64,000 nt of DNA. Source: SVEL01 sp045126215. GTDB lineage: Bacteria > Bacillota > Clostridia > Lachnospirales > Lachnospiraceae. The number at the start of each line of letters is the position of its first letter. The stretch's first letter is position 1. Under the pieces are notes generated by a model. That model was not told where the DNA came from. It saw only the letters and a list, made by a program, of their open reading frames with translations, and ran no database searches. Location: the NCBI GenBank assembly GCA_045126215.1, contig JBGVOD010000036.1, positions 1 through 64,000 on the forward strand, given 5' to 3'. A program made the position numbers and the translations under genes. Shown here one piece after another: positions 1 to 7,229 of the stretch.

Positions 1-329
1 TGTTTAGCTGTAGTGGTCTGTGGTTGAAGAATCGTTTCTGTAACAGTATTTATCGTAGTTGGCGCTGCAGTAACAATAACCGATGTAGCCGGAGTTGTCT
101 CTATTAAGGTTGTAATTTCCTCATTTATAATCGTTGTGGTTGTAGTTATATTATCCCTTTTTGTTGTTTCAATATCTGTTACTTTATTTGTTGTTGTACT
201 GAAATCATTCGCACTTTCATTTATTGTAGTTTCAACACTTTCAATACTATCTCTATCTCCACAGGCAGTAAGGGAAATTGACAACAACGTAAATAAAACG
301 AGTATATAAAAAACGTTGTTTTTTTTCAT
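1..329 (-). CDS. Threonine-rich lipoprotein (partial, cut by window edge)
   Basis: The reading frame starts at the ATG at 327-329 behind a good ribosome site (AAAGGTGA) and runs off the left edge, so the C-terminus is missing. The N-terminus is a classic lipoprotein signal: Lys-Lys, a hydrophobic core, then lipobox LTAC with the lipidated cysteine at residue 23. The visible mature part (residues 24-109) is Thr/Ser-rich with runs such as TTTTT, typical of an unstructured linker between membrane anchor and a distal domain outside the window. It is therefore a surface lipoprotein of unknown function. It is divergent from the Cys-rich gene at 505 and has its own promoter at 367-395. Confidence 0.8.
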   Translation of the reverse strand, partial: MKKNNVFYILVLFTLLSISLTACGDRDSIESVETTINESANDFSTTTNKVTDIETTKRDNITTTTTIINEEITTLIETTPATSVIVTAAPTTINTVTETILQPQTTTAK

Positions 330-366
330 ATCCTTCACCTTTCAATATACATGAAATCCTCTAATA

Positions 367-395
367 ATTTTACCTTTATATTCCTACTTTGTCAA
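367..395 (-). promoter_or_regulatory. Sigma-A-type promoter of the lipoprotein gene
   Basis: On the - strand a perfect -35 box TTGACA (390-395) is followed, 17 nt later, by TAAAAT (367-372). The predicted start site lies about 30 nt before the lipoprotein ATG at 329, leaving a short leader with the ribosome site. Confidence 0.75.
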
Positions 396-504
396 TTAAA
401 CACACTTTCATGGCAGTATATCATTTCACAAATTATTTTTTTGTAACACACAAAAAAATACCGCATATGATGTACTGTAAATCAAATTATTGGAGGTTCA
501 CTTA

Positions 505-753
505 ATGAGTGATTTAGCAGCTACAAGTTGTTGTAACAATTCATTCCCTTGTGAAGGAGGAAACAATTGCTTATTTATAATCTTGATTCTTCTCTTCTGT
601 GGAAATAATGGAAGTGGCTATTCAAATGGCGGATGCGGTAGTGACAACTGCTTATTAATTATCATCTTATTACTCTGCTGTGGAGGTTCAAACTTCCTTG
701 GCAGCGGCTGTGGTAATAGTTGTGGCAGCAGTTGTGGAAACAACTGCTACTAA
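505..753 (+). CDS. High-cysteine, glycine-rich small protein ('chorion class' type)
   Basis: This is an 82-residue protein. The ATG at 505 is chosen because GGAGG (492-496) sits 8 nt upstream; an in-frame TTG at 490 would overlap that ribosome site. It holds about 15 cysteines, many in CC, CG or SCG contexts, two strongly hydrophobic segments (LFIILILLFC and CLLIIILLLCC), and a Gly/Ser/Asn/Cys-rich tail repeating SCG. The make-up matches the small high-cysteine proteins annotated as 'chorion class high-cysteine HCB protein 13' in Lachnospiraceae genomes; function is unknown. The cysteines could form a disulfide-linked or metal-loaded surface structure, but that is inference. A possible promoter (TTGTAA 441-446, TATGAT 466-471, spacing 19) precedes it. 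Confidence 0.75.
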   Translation: MSDLAATSCCNNSFPCEGGNNCLFIILILLFCGNNGSGYSNGGCGSDNCLLIIILLLCCGGSNFLGSGCGNSCGSSCGNNCY

Positions 754-769
754 TATAAATCCCTGATTT

Positions 770-855
770 ATATTATATGATGTTGGGGGCTAAAGCCCCC
801 AACTATTAGCAAGCTCATGTGGGTTTAGACCTTTTGACCCTGGTATCATTATATT
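770..855. repeat. Intergenic structured repeat, copy 1
   Basis: Read on the - strand, this segment begins ATGATACCAGGGTCAAAAG and ends with the GC hairpin and ATCAT. The same signature (ATGATA, 2-3 nt, AGG, 2 nt, CAAAA) occurs at 5251-5270 and 49024-49042, always between genes. The outer ATGAT/ATCAT arms are themselves inverted. It is probably a dispersed non-coding repeat of this genome; the assignment rests only on the three copies in the window. Confidence 0.4.
782..803. terminator. Strong GC hairpin after the Cys-rich gene
   Basis: A perfect 9-bp inverted repeat (782-790 and 795-803, loop TAAA) lies 28 nt after the stop of the Cys-rich gene. Neither side has a clear T tract, so it may be an mRNA-stabilising or partial terminator hairpin. 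It also forms the core of the larger repeat element described at 770-855. Confidence 0.5.
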
Positions 856-901
856 TAACCACACACTTAGTAGAAAAAGTATAACTACTAAAAAATAAAG
901 G

Positions 902-943
902 TTATCCATCAGGTTTATGTATATAGCATAAACCTATGGATAA
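902..943. promoter_or_regulatory. 17-bp hairpin upstream of the small-protein pair
   Basis: Arms 902-909/936-943 (8 bp) and 911-919/927-935 (9 bp), separated by a single bulged C at 910, enclose a 7-nt loop. In the - direction the stem is followed by a T-rich run, like a terminator; in the + direction it lies 47 nt before the ATG at 990, like a leader structure. Which role applies cannot be told from sequence. A smaller hairpin (867-873/885-891) sits just before it. Confidence 0.45.
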
Positions 944-989
944 TCAATTCTGTTGTCAAAACAAATAATCAATATAAAAGGAATGAAAT

Positions 990-1307
990 ATGAAAGAAGT
1001 TATTCCAATTACAGAATTAGACGCACTGGTTTCACCAAATGAATTCAATATTATCAAAGCCTCTCTTCCACTAATGTCTGAAAAAAATCGTGGTATCATT
1101 TCAACCGTGATTAAATTCAAAGAATTATCAAACACAATAAATCTGACATTGCACAATCAAGTATCTATCTGCAGCGATACAAAAATAAACAGTTTAAATG
1201 ATTACATAGATAGTATTCGAGCATATCTAAATGATTCACAGATAAATATGCTTGAGAATCTTACTATGACACTTACAGCATTGGAAACAATTAATGATAT
1301 AAAATAA
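990..1307 (+). CDS. Small helical protein of unknown function
   Basis: This is a 105-residue protein with no recognised family. The ATG at 990 follows AAAGGAATG. There is no signal peptide or membrane segment; it is predicted mostly helical, with a conserved-looking C-terminal stretch (LNDSQINMLENL). It sits 24 nt before the next + strand gene, whose C-terminal half has a similar NDIKKID helix, so the two may be distant paralogues or partners co-transcribed to the terminator at 1592-1618. Both are on the minority strand of this window. Confidence 0.65.
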   Translation: MKEVIPITELDALVSPNEFNIIKASLPLMSEKNRGIISTVIKFKELSNTINLTLHNQVSICSDTKINSLNDYIDSIRAYLNDSQINMLENLTMTLTALETINDIK

Positions 1308-1331
1308 TAGTAAGGAGACATTTCAAATATT

Positions 1332-1604
1332 ATGAATTCAAGTAATATAAATCCAGAAAAACAGGCAGCACTTGATGCCGTATTAAGTCAGGCGCAGAAT
1401 AAAAAGCCAACAGAACTTATAAACTTTCTAGTGTCTTATGCAAGTAGCAAGGACCATGTGAATTTCTCTGATTCAGAAACAGACAAGATTGTGAATGAAC
1501 TTAAGAAGAACATGAGTCCAAATGATATAAAGAAGATTGATACCATTAAGCAGATATCAAAAATACTTGAGGCACGAGCTAATAACTCAAAAAAACAGGT
1601 CTGA
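1332..1604 (+). CDS. Small helical protein of unknown function
   Basis: This is a 90-residue, Lys/Asn/Ser-rich soluble protein with no recognised domain. Its ATG lies 17 nt after AAGGAGA (1312-1318), a rather long spacing, so the start is slightly uncertain. It is likely co-transcribed with the 990-1307 gene. The stop codon (1602-1604) is embedded in the stem of the terminator that ends the unit. Predicted helices fall around residues 9-38 and 48-84. Confidence 0.65.
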   Translation: MNSSNINPEKQAALDAVLSQAQNKKPTELINFLVSYASSKDHVNFSDSETDKIVNELKKNMSPNDIKKIDTIKQISKILEARANNSKKQV

Positions 1605-1618
1605 AACAGACCTGTTTT
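1592..1618. terminator. Bidirectional rho-independent terminator
   Basis: There is a perfect 12-bp stem (1592-1603 and 1607-1618) with loop AAA, flanked by T runs in both directions. It sits between convergent genes (+ strand pair ending 1604, - strand gene ending 1646) and should stop transcripts from both sides. Confidence 0.85.
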
Positions 1619-1645
1619 ATGAAATAAAATTTTTCCAAAAGGAAA

Positions 1646-1987
1646 TTATATTAATACAAGATGTGCAATTGCAATATCATCTTCATCCTCTGTTGAGCTA
1701 TTAAGAATAATTGCAATGTCAGTAACATACTTCTTCTCTAATGATAATGCATCAGAAATCTCATCAACTGTTACCCCGTCAGAAATCATCTTTCTGACAT
1801 TTTTTACATCTTCAATAGTTTTTAATAGGATATCTCTATCTGCATCCATCAGACTGGCGCCAAAAGAATCTTCATCGTCAACACCGCATTCAACGATATA
1901 TTCTTCCAAACTCTTCACTTCATTACCACTCTCGCAGTAATTTTCATCAAGCATATCCCAATCAACCATATTTTCATCAGACATCAT
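1646..1987 (-). CDS. Acidic small protein of unknown function
   Basis: This is a 113-residue, very acidic protein (many Asp/Glu). The start is set at the ATG at 1985-1987 because AGGAG (1995-1999) lies 7 nt upstream; a longer frame to 2017 lacks a ribosome site. No signal peptide or membrane segment is seen. Residues ~75-95 (DGVTVDEISDALSLEKKYV) look like a helix-turn-helix-like or MerR/sigma-like helical pair, but this is too weak to call DNA binding. It lies 57 nt downstream of fabV and ends at the shared terminator at 1592-1618. Confidence 0.65.
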   Translation of the reverse strand: MMSDENMVDWDMLDENYCESGNEVKSLEEYIVECGVDDEDSFGASLMDADRDILLKTIEDVKNVRKMISDGVTVDEISDALSLEKKYVTDIAIILNSSTEDEDDIAIAHLVLI

Positions 1988-2044
1988 ATATATTCTCCTA
2001 ACTCTTATATAGTCCAAAAAGACTTCTTAAATTTATATATGATA

Positions 2045-3217
2045 TTATATCAAAATATCTTTAGAATAATCAATGTTTTCATACATAAATCCGAACATAT
2101 TATAAAAATCTTCAAAAAATCCTTTTATGTCAGCATATTCTTTGATATTATCAGAATTTATTATCTTCCAGATTTCTCCGACCTTTGACTGAATCTCTTC
2201 ACTCATCTCATAATCATCCATTCTGATAAGACCGTTGTCATCAAGTATTACTTCTTTGTCATTAAATTTTTTGCTAAATAATCTATGCATCTGTTCAATG
2301 CAGTTCTCATGATTTCCAGCTTCTTTCATTACCTTATAAAGTATTGAAAAATATAATGGTACAATTGGAATTGCACTACTAGCCTGAGTAACAATTGCCT
2401 TATTTACAGAAACATATGCCTTTATTCCATTAGGAGCATATTTTTCATTAATATCACCAGCTGATTTAAATAAATGTTTTTTAGCCTGACCAATTGTTCC
2501 GTCATTATAGATTGGATATGTAAGCTTTGGTCCAATATATGAATAAGCTATTGTCTTTACATCTGATGACAATACACCTTGTTCATATAAATAGTCGATA
2601 AGTTCCATCCAGTCTTCGCCACCCATAACTTTAATAGTATCGTTAACTTCCTCTTCTGTAGCTGCCGGAATTGTAACTGTACTAATTGTATTGTCATTAA
2701 GGTTTAAATTCTTTTCTGTGAAATCATTACCTACAGTTTTAAGAACTGATTTATATACTGTTCCGTCTGCCGCAGTTCTTCTAGGAGCTGCAAGTGAATA
2801 TACAATCATATCCACCTTTCCCATATCTTCTTTAATAGTTTTTACAATTTCTTCCTTTACTTCTCTTGAAAAGGCATCTCCATTAATTGTTTTTGCATAT
2901 TTTCCATTTGCTTTTGCAAATTCTTCAAAAGCCTCTGTATTATAATATCCGGCTGTTGCTGTTCTCTTTCCACTGGCTTCCTTTTCATACATAACACCAA
3001 GTGTGTCAGCATCACATCCAAAGGATAATGCTATTCTTGATGCAAGACCGTATCCTGTAGATGCTCCAACTACTAATACCTTTTTATTTTTAACACAATC
3101 ATTGTAGTCCGCTTTATTTTTTATTACATAATCAATTTGTCTCTTAACGCTCTCTTTACAACCTTCTCTATGTGCAGTTGTACAAATAAACCCTTTAACT
3201 TTTGGCTCTACTATCAT
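2045..3217 (-). CDS. fabV: FabV-type trans-2-enoyl-CoA/ACP reductase
   Basis: NADH-dependent reductase that saturates the trans-2 double bond of enoyl-ACP in fatty-acid synthesis, or of crotonyl-CoA in the Ter subgroup. At 390 residues it has full FabV/Ter length. Visible are the cofactor-binding glycine motif GASTGYG at 51-57 and the family's active-site pair Y-x8-K, Tyr237 and Lys246, whose spacing separates FabV from FabI (Y-x6-K). The ATG follows AAAGGACTG. The gene has its own promoter (3257-3285) right after the pckA terminator. Whether it serves lipid synthesis or a fermentative crotonyl-CoA step cannot be decided from this window. Confidence 0.93.
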   Translation of the reverse strand: MIVEPKVKGFICTTAHREGCKESVKRQIDYVIKNKADYNDCVKNKKVLVVGASTGYGLASRIALSFGCDADTLGVMYEKEASGKRTATAGYYNTEAFEEFAKANGKYAKTINGDAFSREVKEEIVKTIKEDMGKVDMIVYSLAAPRRTAADGTVYKSVLKTVGNDFTEKNLNLNDNTISTVTIPAATEEEVNDTIKVMGGEDWMELIDYLYEQGVLSSDVKTIAYSYIGPKLTYPIYNDGTIGQAKKHLFKSAGDINEKYAPNGIKAYVSVNKAIVTQASSAIPIVPLYFSILYKVMKEAGNHENCIEQMHRLFSKKFNDKEVILDDNGLIRMDDYEMSEEIQSKVGEIWKIINSDNIKEYADIKGFFEDFYNMFGFMYENIDYSKDILI

Positions 3218-3256
3218 TTTTACAGTCCTTTCAGTTTATATTTTGACTTTCAAAGT

Positions 3257-3285
3257 ATTGTAACACAATATAAAAAGAGTTGCAA
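3257..3285 (-). promoter_or_regulatory. Sigma-A-type promoter of fabV
   Basis: TTGCAA (3280-3285), 17-nt spacer, TACAAT (3257-3262) on the - strand, 40 nt before the fabV start. It begins immediately after the pckA terminator. Confidence 0.7.
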
Positions 3286-3289
3286 GCAA

Positions 3290-3319
3290 AAAGAACACCG
3301 GATAAATCCAGTGTCCTTT
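3290..3319 (-). terminator. Rho-independent terminator of pckA
   Basis: On the - strand the 14-nt arms 3306-3319 and 3290-3303 pair completely (two G-U pairs) and are followed by a T-rich tail (TTTTTGC). It lies 31 nt after the pckA stop and before the fabV promoter. Confidence 0.85.
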
Positions 3320-3350
3320 GTAAAATAATTAAAGAATTTAACTATCTTAA

Positions 3351-5072
3351 TTAGTTAAGAGCTGCAACAAGCTTCTTAAGAGCTTCTAAAGCTTCATCTG
3401 GTAACTTGTCATAGCCTTCCTTCTTTGTAGCGAAATCTTCAACAGCCTTAACACGTGTCTGCATAGCTGCCTTTAATTCAGCCTTGTATGAAGCATCATC
3501 CATATTTGGCTTGAAGTTGTCAGATGTCTTTCCTGACCAATCATACATAATTTCGATATCATCGAAATTGCCCCATTTTTCGAATGTAGCCTTTCCTTCA
3601 ACGATTGTTTCAAGGATTCCTAATGTATCTGCTGGTTTAACCTTCTGACCCATGAAATCACCTGTATTAACAATATAACAATCAACGTTCTTTTCTTCTA
3701 CTAACTTCTTGAACTTCTCATAGTCATTTACTAATGGGTATGTTCTGAATGGGTTAGCATATGGAACGATACGGATAGCATTTAAGTCTGTACCTGCAGC
3801 AACACGTTCTGCTGAAGATGTCTTTGTAGCAAGTGTAGCACCCATAACTGATGCTAAAGCTGAACCTTTAAGCTTAACTACTGGTGGAATTGTAGGATCC
3901 TTCATAATCCAGAAAATAGCATTAACTGGAGCGTCAATCTTATCTACACGGTTTGGAGACCAAAGTTTAGATTTAATAGCACGACCATTACCATTTCTGA
4001 TATCTTCTGTTACTAACTGAATCTTTCCATCTTCATCTAATGTAGCTGAACAGTTCTGAGCTGATAATAAGTATGCATTATCAGGACATCCTGTTGGGTA
4101 GTCTGCTGTCTTATCAAAGTATGTTGGCTCTAATGCAATTGAAGCACATGTATCTGTATTAATGATGAACGCATCATCATGAAGAACCTTGATACCACCA
4201 AATGCATCATACTTTCCTGCATGCTTAGCATGTGTAAGTGTTGACTTACCTGATCCAGAAAGACCATAAACTGAAGCAACGAACTTCTTGCCGCCTTCAA
4301 GAGAGTATTCTTTCTGTCCACCATGACATGAAGCATAACCATTTCTATTTGCAATTGCCCAAGCCATTGTAAGAGTACCCTTCTTATGTTCACCGAAGTA
4401 TCTCATACCAAGGATTGCAGCACAGTTTTCGTTTGTATCAAAATAGCAAAGTGTAAGAGGATCGCTTAAGCAGCTGTAGTCTACATCAGGTCTGTTACCT
4501 GGTACCCACTGTGGATCAGAGAAGATATAGATATCTGCTTCTTTTCCATCACCAACAGCCTTTGATTTCTTATACATCTTTACGTATTCGTCTGACATAT
4601 ACTGGAAGTTAATCATCCAGTTGTAAAGAATGTTTTCTTCTCCTTCTGGAATAAGAAGGTGAGCCTTTACCATAAATTCAGGATCAAGACCTACAAAACA
4701 TTCTGCATGATACATAGTTTTCCAACGTGTTTCATAAACAGCATCCATAACTACTTTATCAAGTTTTGCATCATCAACACCTGGTTCGCCTTTGATACGA
4801 CGAGCTGCAGCATAACGTCCTGTTACAGCGCCATCATTAAATAATAAAACTTTTGCATCAGCTTCTAAACCAAACTCTTCGCCTCTGTATACAGGCATAT
4901 CTGTTACGATTGTACCTGGTGAATTCTTAGCAAGCTCATATGCTTCCTTAAGAGTATTAACTTTAACTACATTGTTTCCATAGAAAGCAGCTTCGATAAT
5001 TGAACGTGTTTTAGAAAAACCTACTTTACCAGCGCCGATTTCTTCTGTCTTGTAATAAGCCTTTGTTGACAT
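3351..5072 (-). CDS. pckA: Phosphoenolpyruvate carboxykinase (ATP), divergent ~570-residue type
   Basis: Interconverts oxaloacetate and PEP with a nucleoside triphosphate; in gut anaerobes it often runs in the carboxylating direction toward succinate or feeds gluconeogenesis. At 573 residues it is longer than E. coli-type PckA (~540). Visible are the P-loop GLSGSGKST (270-278), the following HDD (298-300) that resembles the PEPCK kinase-2/metal site, and conserved blocks around RYFGEHKKGTL and WSPNRVDKI. The classical PckA signature is not obvious; this is the diverged family found across Lachnospiraceae. The ATG follows AAGGAG. It is monocistronic: own promoter at 5184-5212 and terminator at 3290-3319. 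Confidence 0.85.
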   Translation of the reverse strand: MSTKAYYKTEEIGAGKVGFSKTRSIIEAAFYGNNVVKVNTLKEAYELAKNSPGTIVTDMPVYRGEEFGLEADAKVLLFNDGAVTGRYAAARRIKGEPGVDDAKLDKVVMDAVYETRWKTMYHAECFVGLDPEFMVKAHLLIPEGEENILYNWMINFQYMSDEYVKMYKKSKAVGDGKEADIYIFSDPQWVPGNRPDVDYSCLSDPLTLCYFDTNENCAAILGMRYFGEHKKGTLTMAWAIANRNGYASCHGGQKEYSLEGGKKFVASVYGLSGSGKSTLTHAKHAGKYDAFGGIKVLHDDAFIINTDTCASIALEPTYFDKTADYPTGCPDNAYLLSAQNCSATLDEDGKIQLVTEDIRNGNGRAIKSKLWSPNRVDKIDAPVNAIFWIMKDPTIPPVVKLKGSALASVMGATLATKTSSAERVAAGTDLNAIRIVPYANPFRTYPLVNDYEKFKKLVEEKNVDCYIVNTGDFMGQKVKPADTLGILETIVEGKATFEKWGNFDDIEIMYDWSGKTSDNFKPNMDDASYKAELKAAMQTRVKAVEDFATKKEGYDKLPDEALEALKKLVAALN

Positions 5073-5130
5073 TGATTAGTTCTCCTTTTAAGTAATTATT
5101 TCGTTGAAACACTCATAAAATAAAGCCATC

Positions 5131-5168
5131 TTTTTTTAATGATATAACAAAATATCACATAAAAAAAA
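5131..5168 (-). promoter_or_regulatory. Leader hairpin of pckA
   Basis: In the predicted pckA 5' untranslated region a U-rich arm and an A-rich arm (5152-5168 with 5131-5145) pair almost fully around a 6-nt loop. A wider inverted repeat, AAAGCCA (5122-5128) with TGGCTTT (5177-5183), flanks it, the outer arm lying at the predicted start site. It may stabilise or regulate the mRNA; the role is inference. Confidence 0.45.
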
Positions 5169-5183
5169 TCAACGATTGGCTTT

Positions 5184-5212
5184 ATTATCTCAAAACCCAT
5201 TAAAAAAGTCAA
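5184..5212 (-). promoter_or_regulatory. Sigma-A-type promoter of pckA
   Basis: TTGACT (5207-5212), 17-nt spacer, GATAAT (5184-5189) on the - strand. Predicted start near 5177 gives a leader of about 105 nt. Confidence 0.75.
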
Positions 5213-5246
5213 TAAAAACATCTTCAATAGATACATAAATATTTAT

Positions 5247-5312
5247 ATTTTATGATATAAGGGGCAAAAGTCTGAAATCGTTCCTGCTTGCAGGAAAAGA
5301 GTTCTGACTTTT
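5247..5312. repeat. Intergenic structured repeat, copy 2, with compound hairpin
   Basis: The segment begins ATGATATAAGGGGCAAAAG and contains a nested inverted repeat: CAAAAGTC (5265-5272) with GACTTTTG (5296-5303) outside, and TTCCTG (5281-5286) with CAGGAA (5291-5296) inside. It shares its start motif with copies at 770-855 and 49024-49042. It lies just after the LTA-synthase-like gene (stop at 5328), so it may also act as that operon's transcript end. Confidence 0.5.
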
Positions 5313-5327
5313 GACACTCACATCATT

Positions 5328-7229
5328 TTATTTGTCATATATATCCACAAATGAATACCAGTTAGCTTTCTCCCGTAGCTTAAACATCTCATTCATTTCA
5401 CAAGGCAACTCGTTTGTGTTATATATGTTTCCATCTTTATCAACTGAAACATACTTGTTAGAAGCCGGTAGCACATCGATTGTTGTATAAAGCCATCTAT
5501 AATAATCACTTAATTCAATATCCATATGATTCATTATATAGCTCATTACGAGATCTGGTCCCATATATGATATATCATCATATTTTGCATTAAAATTATC
5601 TAAAATTATACATTCAGTATTATAAAGTCTATATGTATTAAGCAGTTCGTCATCAGTATTGAAATAGCTTAAATGTTCATACAAGTCCTGTCCACTATCT
5701 GTTTTTAAAAAAGGAAGATGATCGCCGTAAAATATCAATATAGTAGGTTCATCAAAATCACATATAAAATCATACAGTTTTTTTAATTGTAAATCCGCAT
5801 CGTACACTCCCTGCGCATATGATTTTAACATTTTTGTTTCTTCTTCATTAAGAGAAGATGATGTAACATCAATATCGTATTTGTCATATTTTGTTTCCTT
5901 GTAAGGCATATGATTTTCAGCCGTCAACGCCAGATAAAACATTGGACTATCATCTTTATTATTGAACTCATTAATTATTTTTTCAGCGAGATAGTCATCT
6001 GATATTCTTCCTCCTTTTTTATTTTCATCCGTCTTTACAAGGTATTCTACTTCGTCAACTTCAAAATAATTATATACATTTTCAACATTGAATAGGTTTT
6101 TACTCCAGCAGTTAGCTATCTTTGTGTAATATCCATTATTTTTCAACTCTTTATATACAGAAGTCTTACCCTTATACATATCCGTTGTATAAAGATTCAT
6201 AAATGCAATATAATTATTTGGGAAGAATTTCAAGCTTCCACCTGTTGTCATTTCAAATTCAGGATTACATGATATCCCTCCAAAATTAGGTGAAATCATA
6301 TCAAACTTCATACCTTTTGATGCAAGTTCATTAAAATTCTTTGTAATCTCTTTATCAAATTTCACTTCATCAATAACAGACAGATCAAAAAAAGATTCTG
6401 AAAATACCATTATAATATTAGGTTTTCCATATTCCTTAGATACATCATCTGCAGACGACATAATTTCTTCTATTTCTTCTTTGCTGTATCCCTCCGGTTC
6501 CCTAAGCTTTGTGTTTAAATACTCTCCAACCATTCCAGCAAAGAAACTGTGCTGATAGTAATACTTTACATTTGATACAGTATTATCATTTTTCTTCTCA
6601 TCAATTGAAAAGAAATTATCTATAATAAAATTATTTATAGGAGTAACAGGCCCAATTAAAATAAAAATTATCATAAAAGATACCAGAGATACTGATGCTC
6701 TTTTATACCTGCTTGAAATTTCATATTTCTGTTTCTTTGCAATATAACATACACCTACAAATGCCAATATCATCACAACAAACGGTGGTAATACTGCTAG
6801 CAATATTCCTCCAAAGTTTTCCTTGAGAATATCTGTAAATGTTCCCGGTGTTGATAGAAATCTTATATCTCCAATAAATACAGGATTTGAAGAATATAAT
6901 ATCTTTATCTGGTTTACAAGCATTAAAATAGAAAGAATAATACTCATAATGATTGTTGTCTTATAAAAATTTTTGAATATACCAAAAAACAAATAATACA
7001 TTGCAAGCACAACAATAAAACCTATAATATGTGACATTATTATAGGTGGCTTTTTACTGTCTATATTGCAAATTTTATAGAATGACTCTTCAATGACATA
7101 CAAAAGAAATGGCAATACCACAAATCGTGCATATTGCCAGATACATTGCAATTTATCAAAAAAGACTTTGAGTTTTTCATTATCTTTTGATATCGGACAC
7201 ATTATTTTAAACAGTTGCCTTTGAAACAA
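5328..7229 (-). CDS. LTA-synthase-family membrane phosphotransferase (alkaline-phosphatase/sulfatase fold)
   Basis: Family members transfer glycerol-phosphate or similar groups onto envelope polymers on the outer face of the membrane. It has 633 residues: about five transmembrane helices in residues 32-200, then an extracellular sulfatase-like domain from ~270 (NIIMVFSESF, metal-ligand Glu278) to ~620, with GDHLPF near 505-515 as a later metal site. Where LtaS proteins carry the nucleophile Thr (GGxT..EFE), this one reads GGISCNPEFE, placing Ser320 there. The only frame-opening codon at 7229 is TTG with GGAG just 3 nt away; the ATG at 7202 is the alternative start. It overlaps the upstream gene by up to 23 nt, forming an operon with it and glmS. 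Confidence 0.85.
   Translation of the reverse strand: MFQRQLFKIMCPISKDNEKLKVFFDKLQCIWQYARFVVLPFLLYVIEESFYKICNIDSKKPPIIMSHIIGFIVVLAMYYLFFGIFKNFYKTTIIMSIILSILMLVNQIKILYSSNPVFIGDIRFLSTPGTFTDILKENFGGILLAVLPPFVVMILAFVGVCYIAKKQKYEISSRYKRASVSLVSFMIIFILIGPVTPINNFIIDNFFSIDEKKNDNTVSNVKYYYQHSFFAGMVGEYLNTKLREPEGYSKEEIEEIMSSADDVSKEYGKPNIIMVFSESFFDLSVIDEVKFDKEITKNFNELASKGMKFDMISPNFGGISCNPEFEMTTGGSLKFFPNNYIAFMNLYTTDMYKGKTSVYKELKNNGYYTKIANCWSKNLFNVENVYNYFEVDEVEYLVKTDENKKGGRISDDYLAEKIINEFNNKDDSPMFYLALTAENHMPYKETKYDKYDIDVTSSSLNEEETKMLKSYAQGVYDADLQLKKLYDFICDFDEPTILIFYGDHLPFLKTDSGQDLYEHLSYFNTDDELLNTYRLYNTECIILDNFNAKYDDISYMGPDLVMSYIMNHMDIELSDYYRWLYTTIDVLPASNKYVSVDKDGNIYNTNELPCEMNEMFKLREKANWYSFVDIYDK

Noticed and set aside
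2691..2945. 84-residue + strand frame inside fabV
   Set aside because: Antisense shadow with no ribosome site; the FabV catalytic region is read on the - strand.
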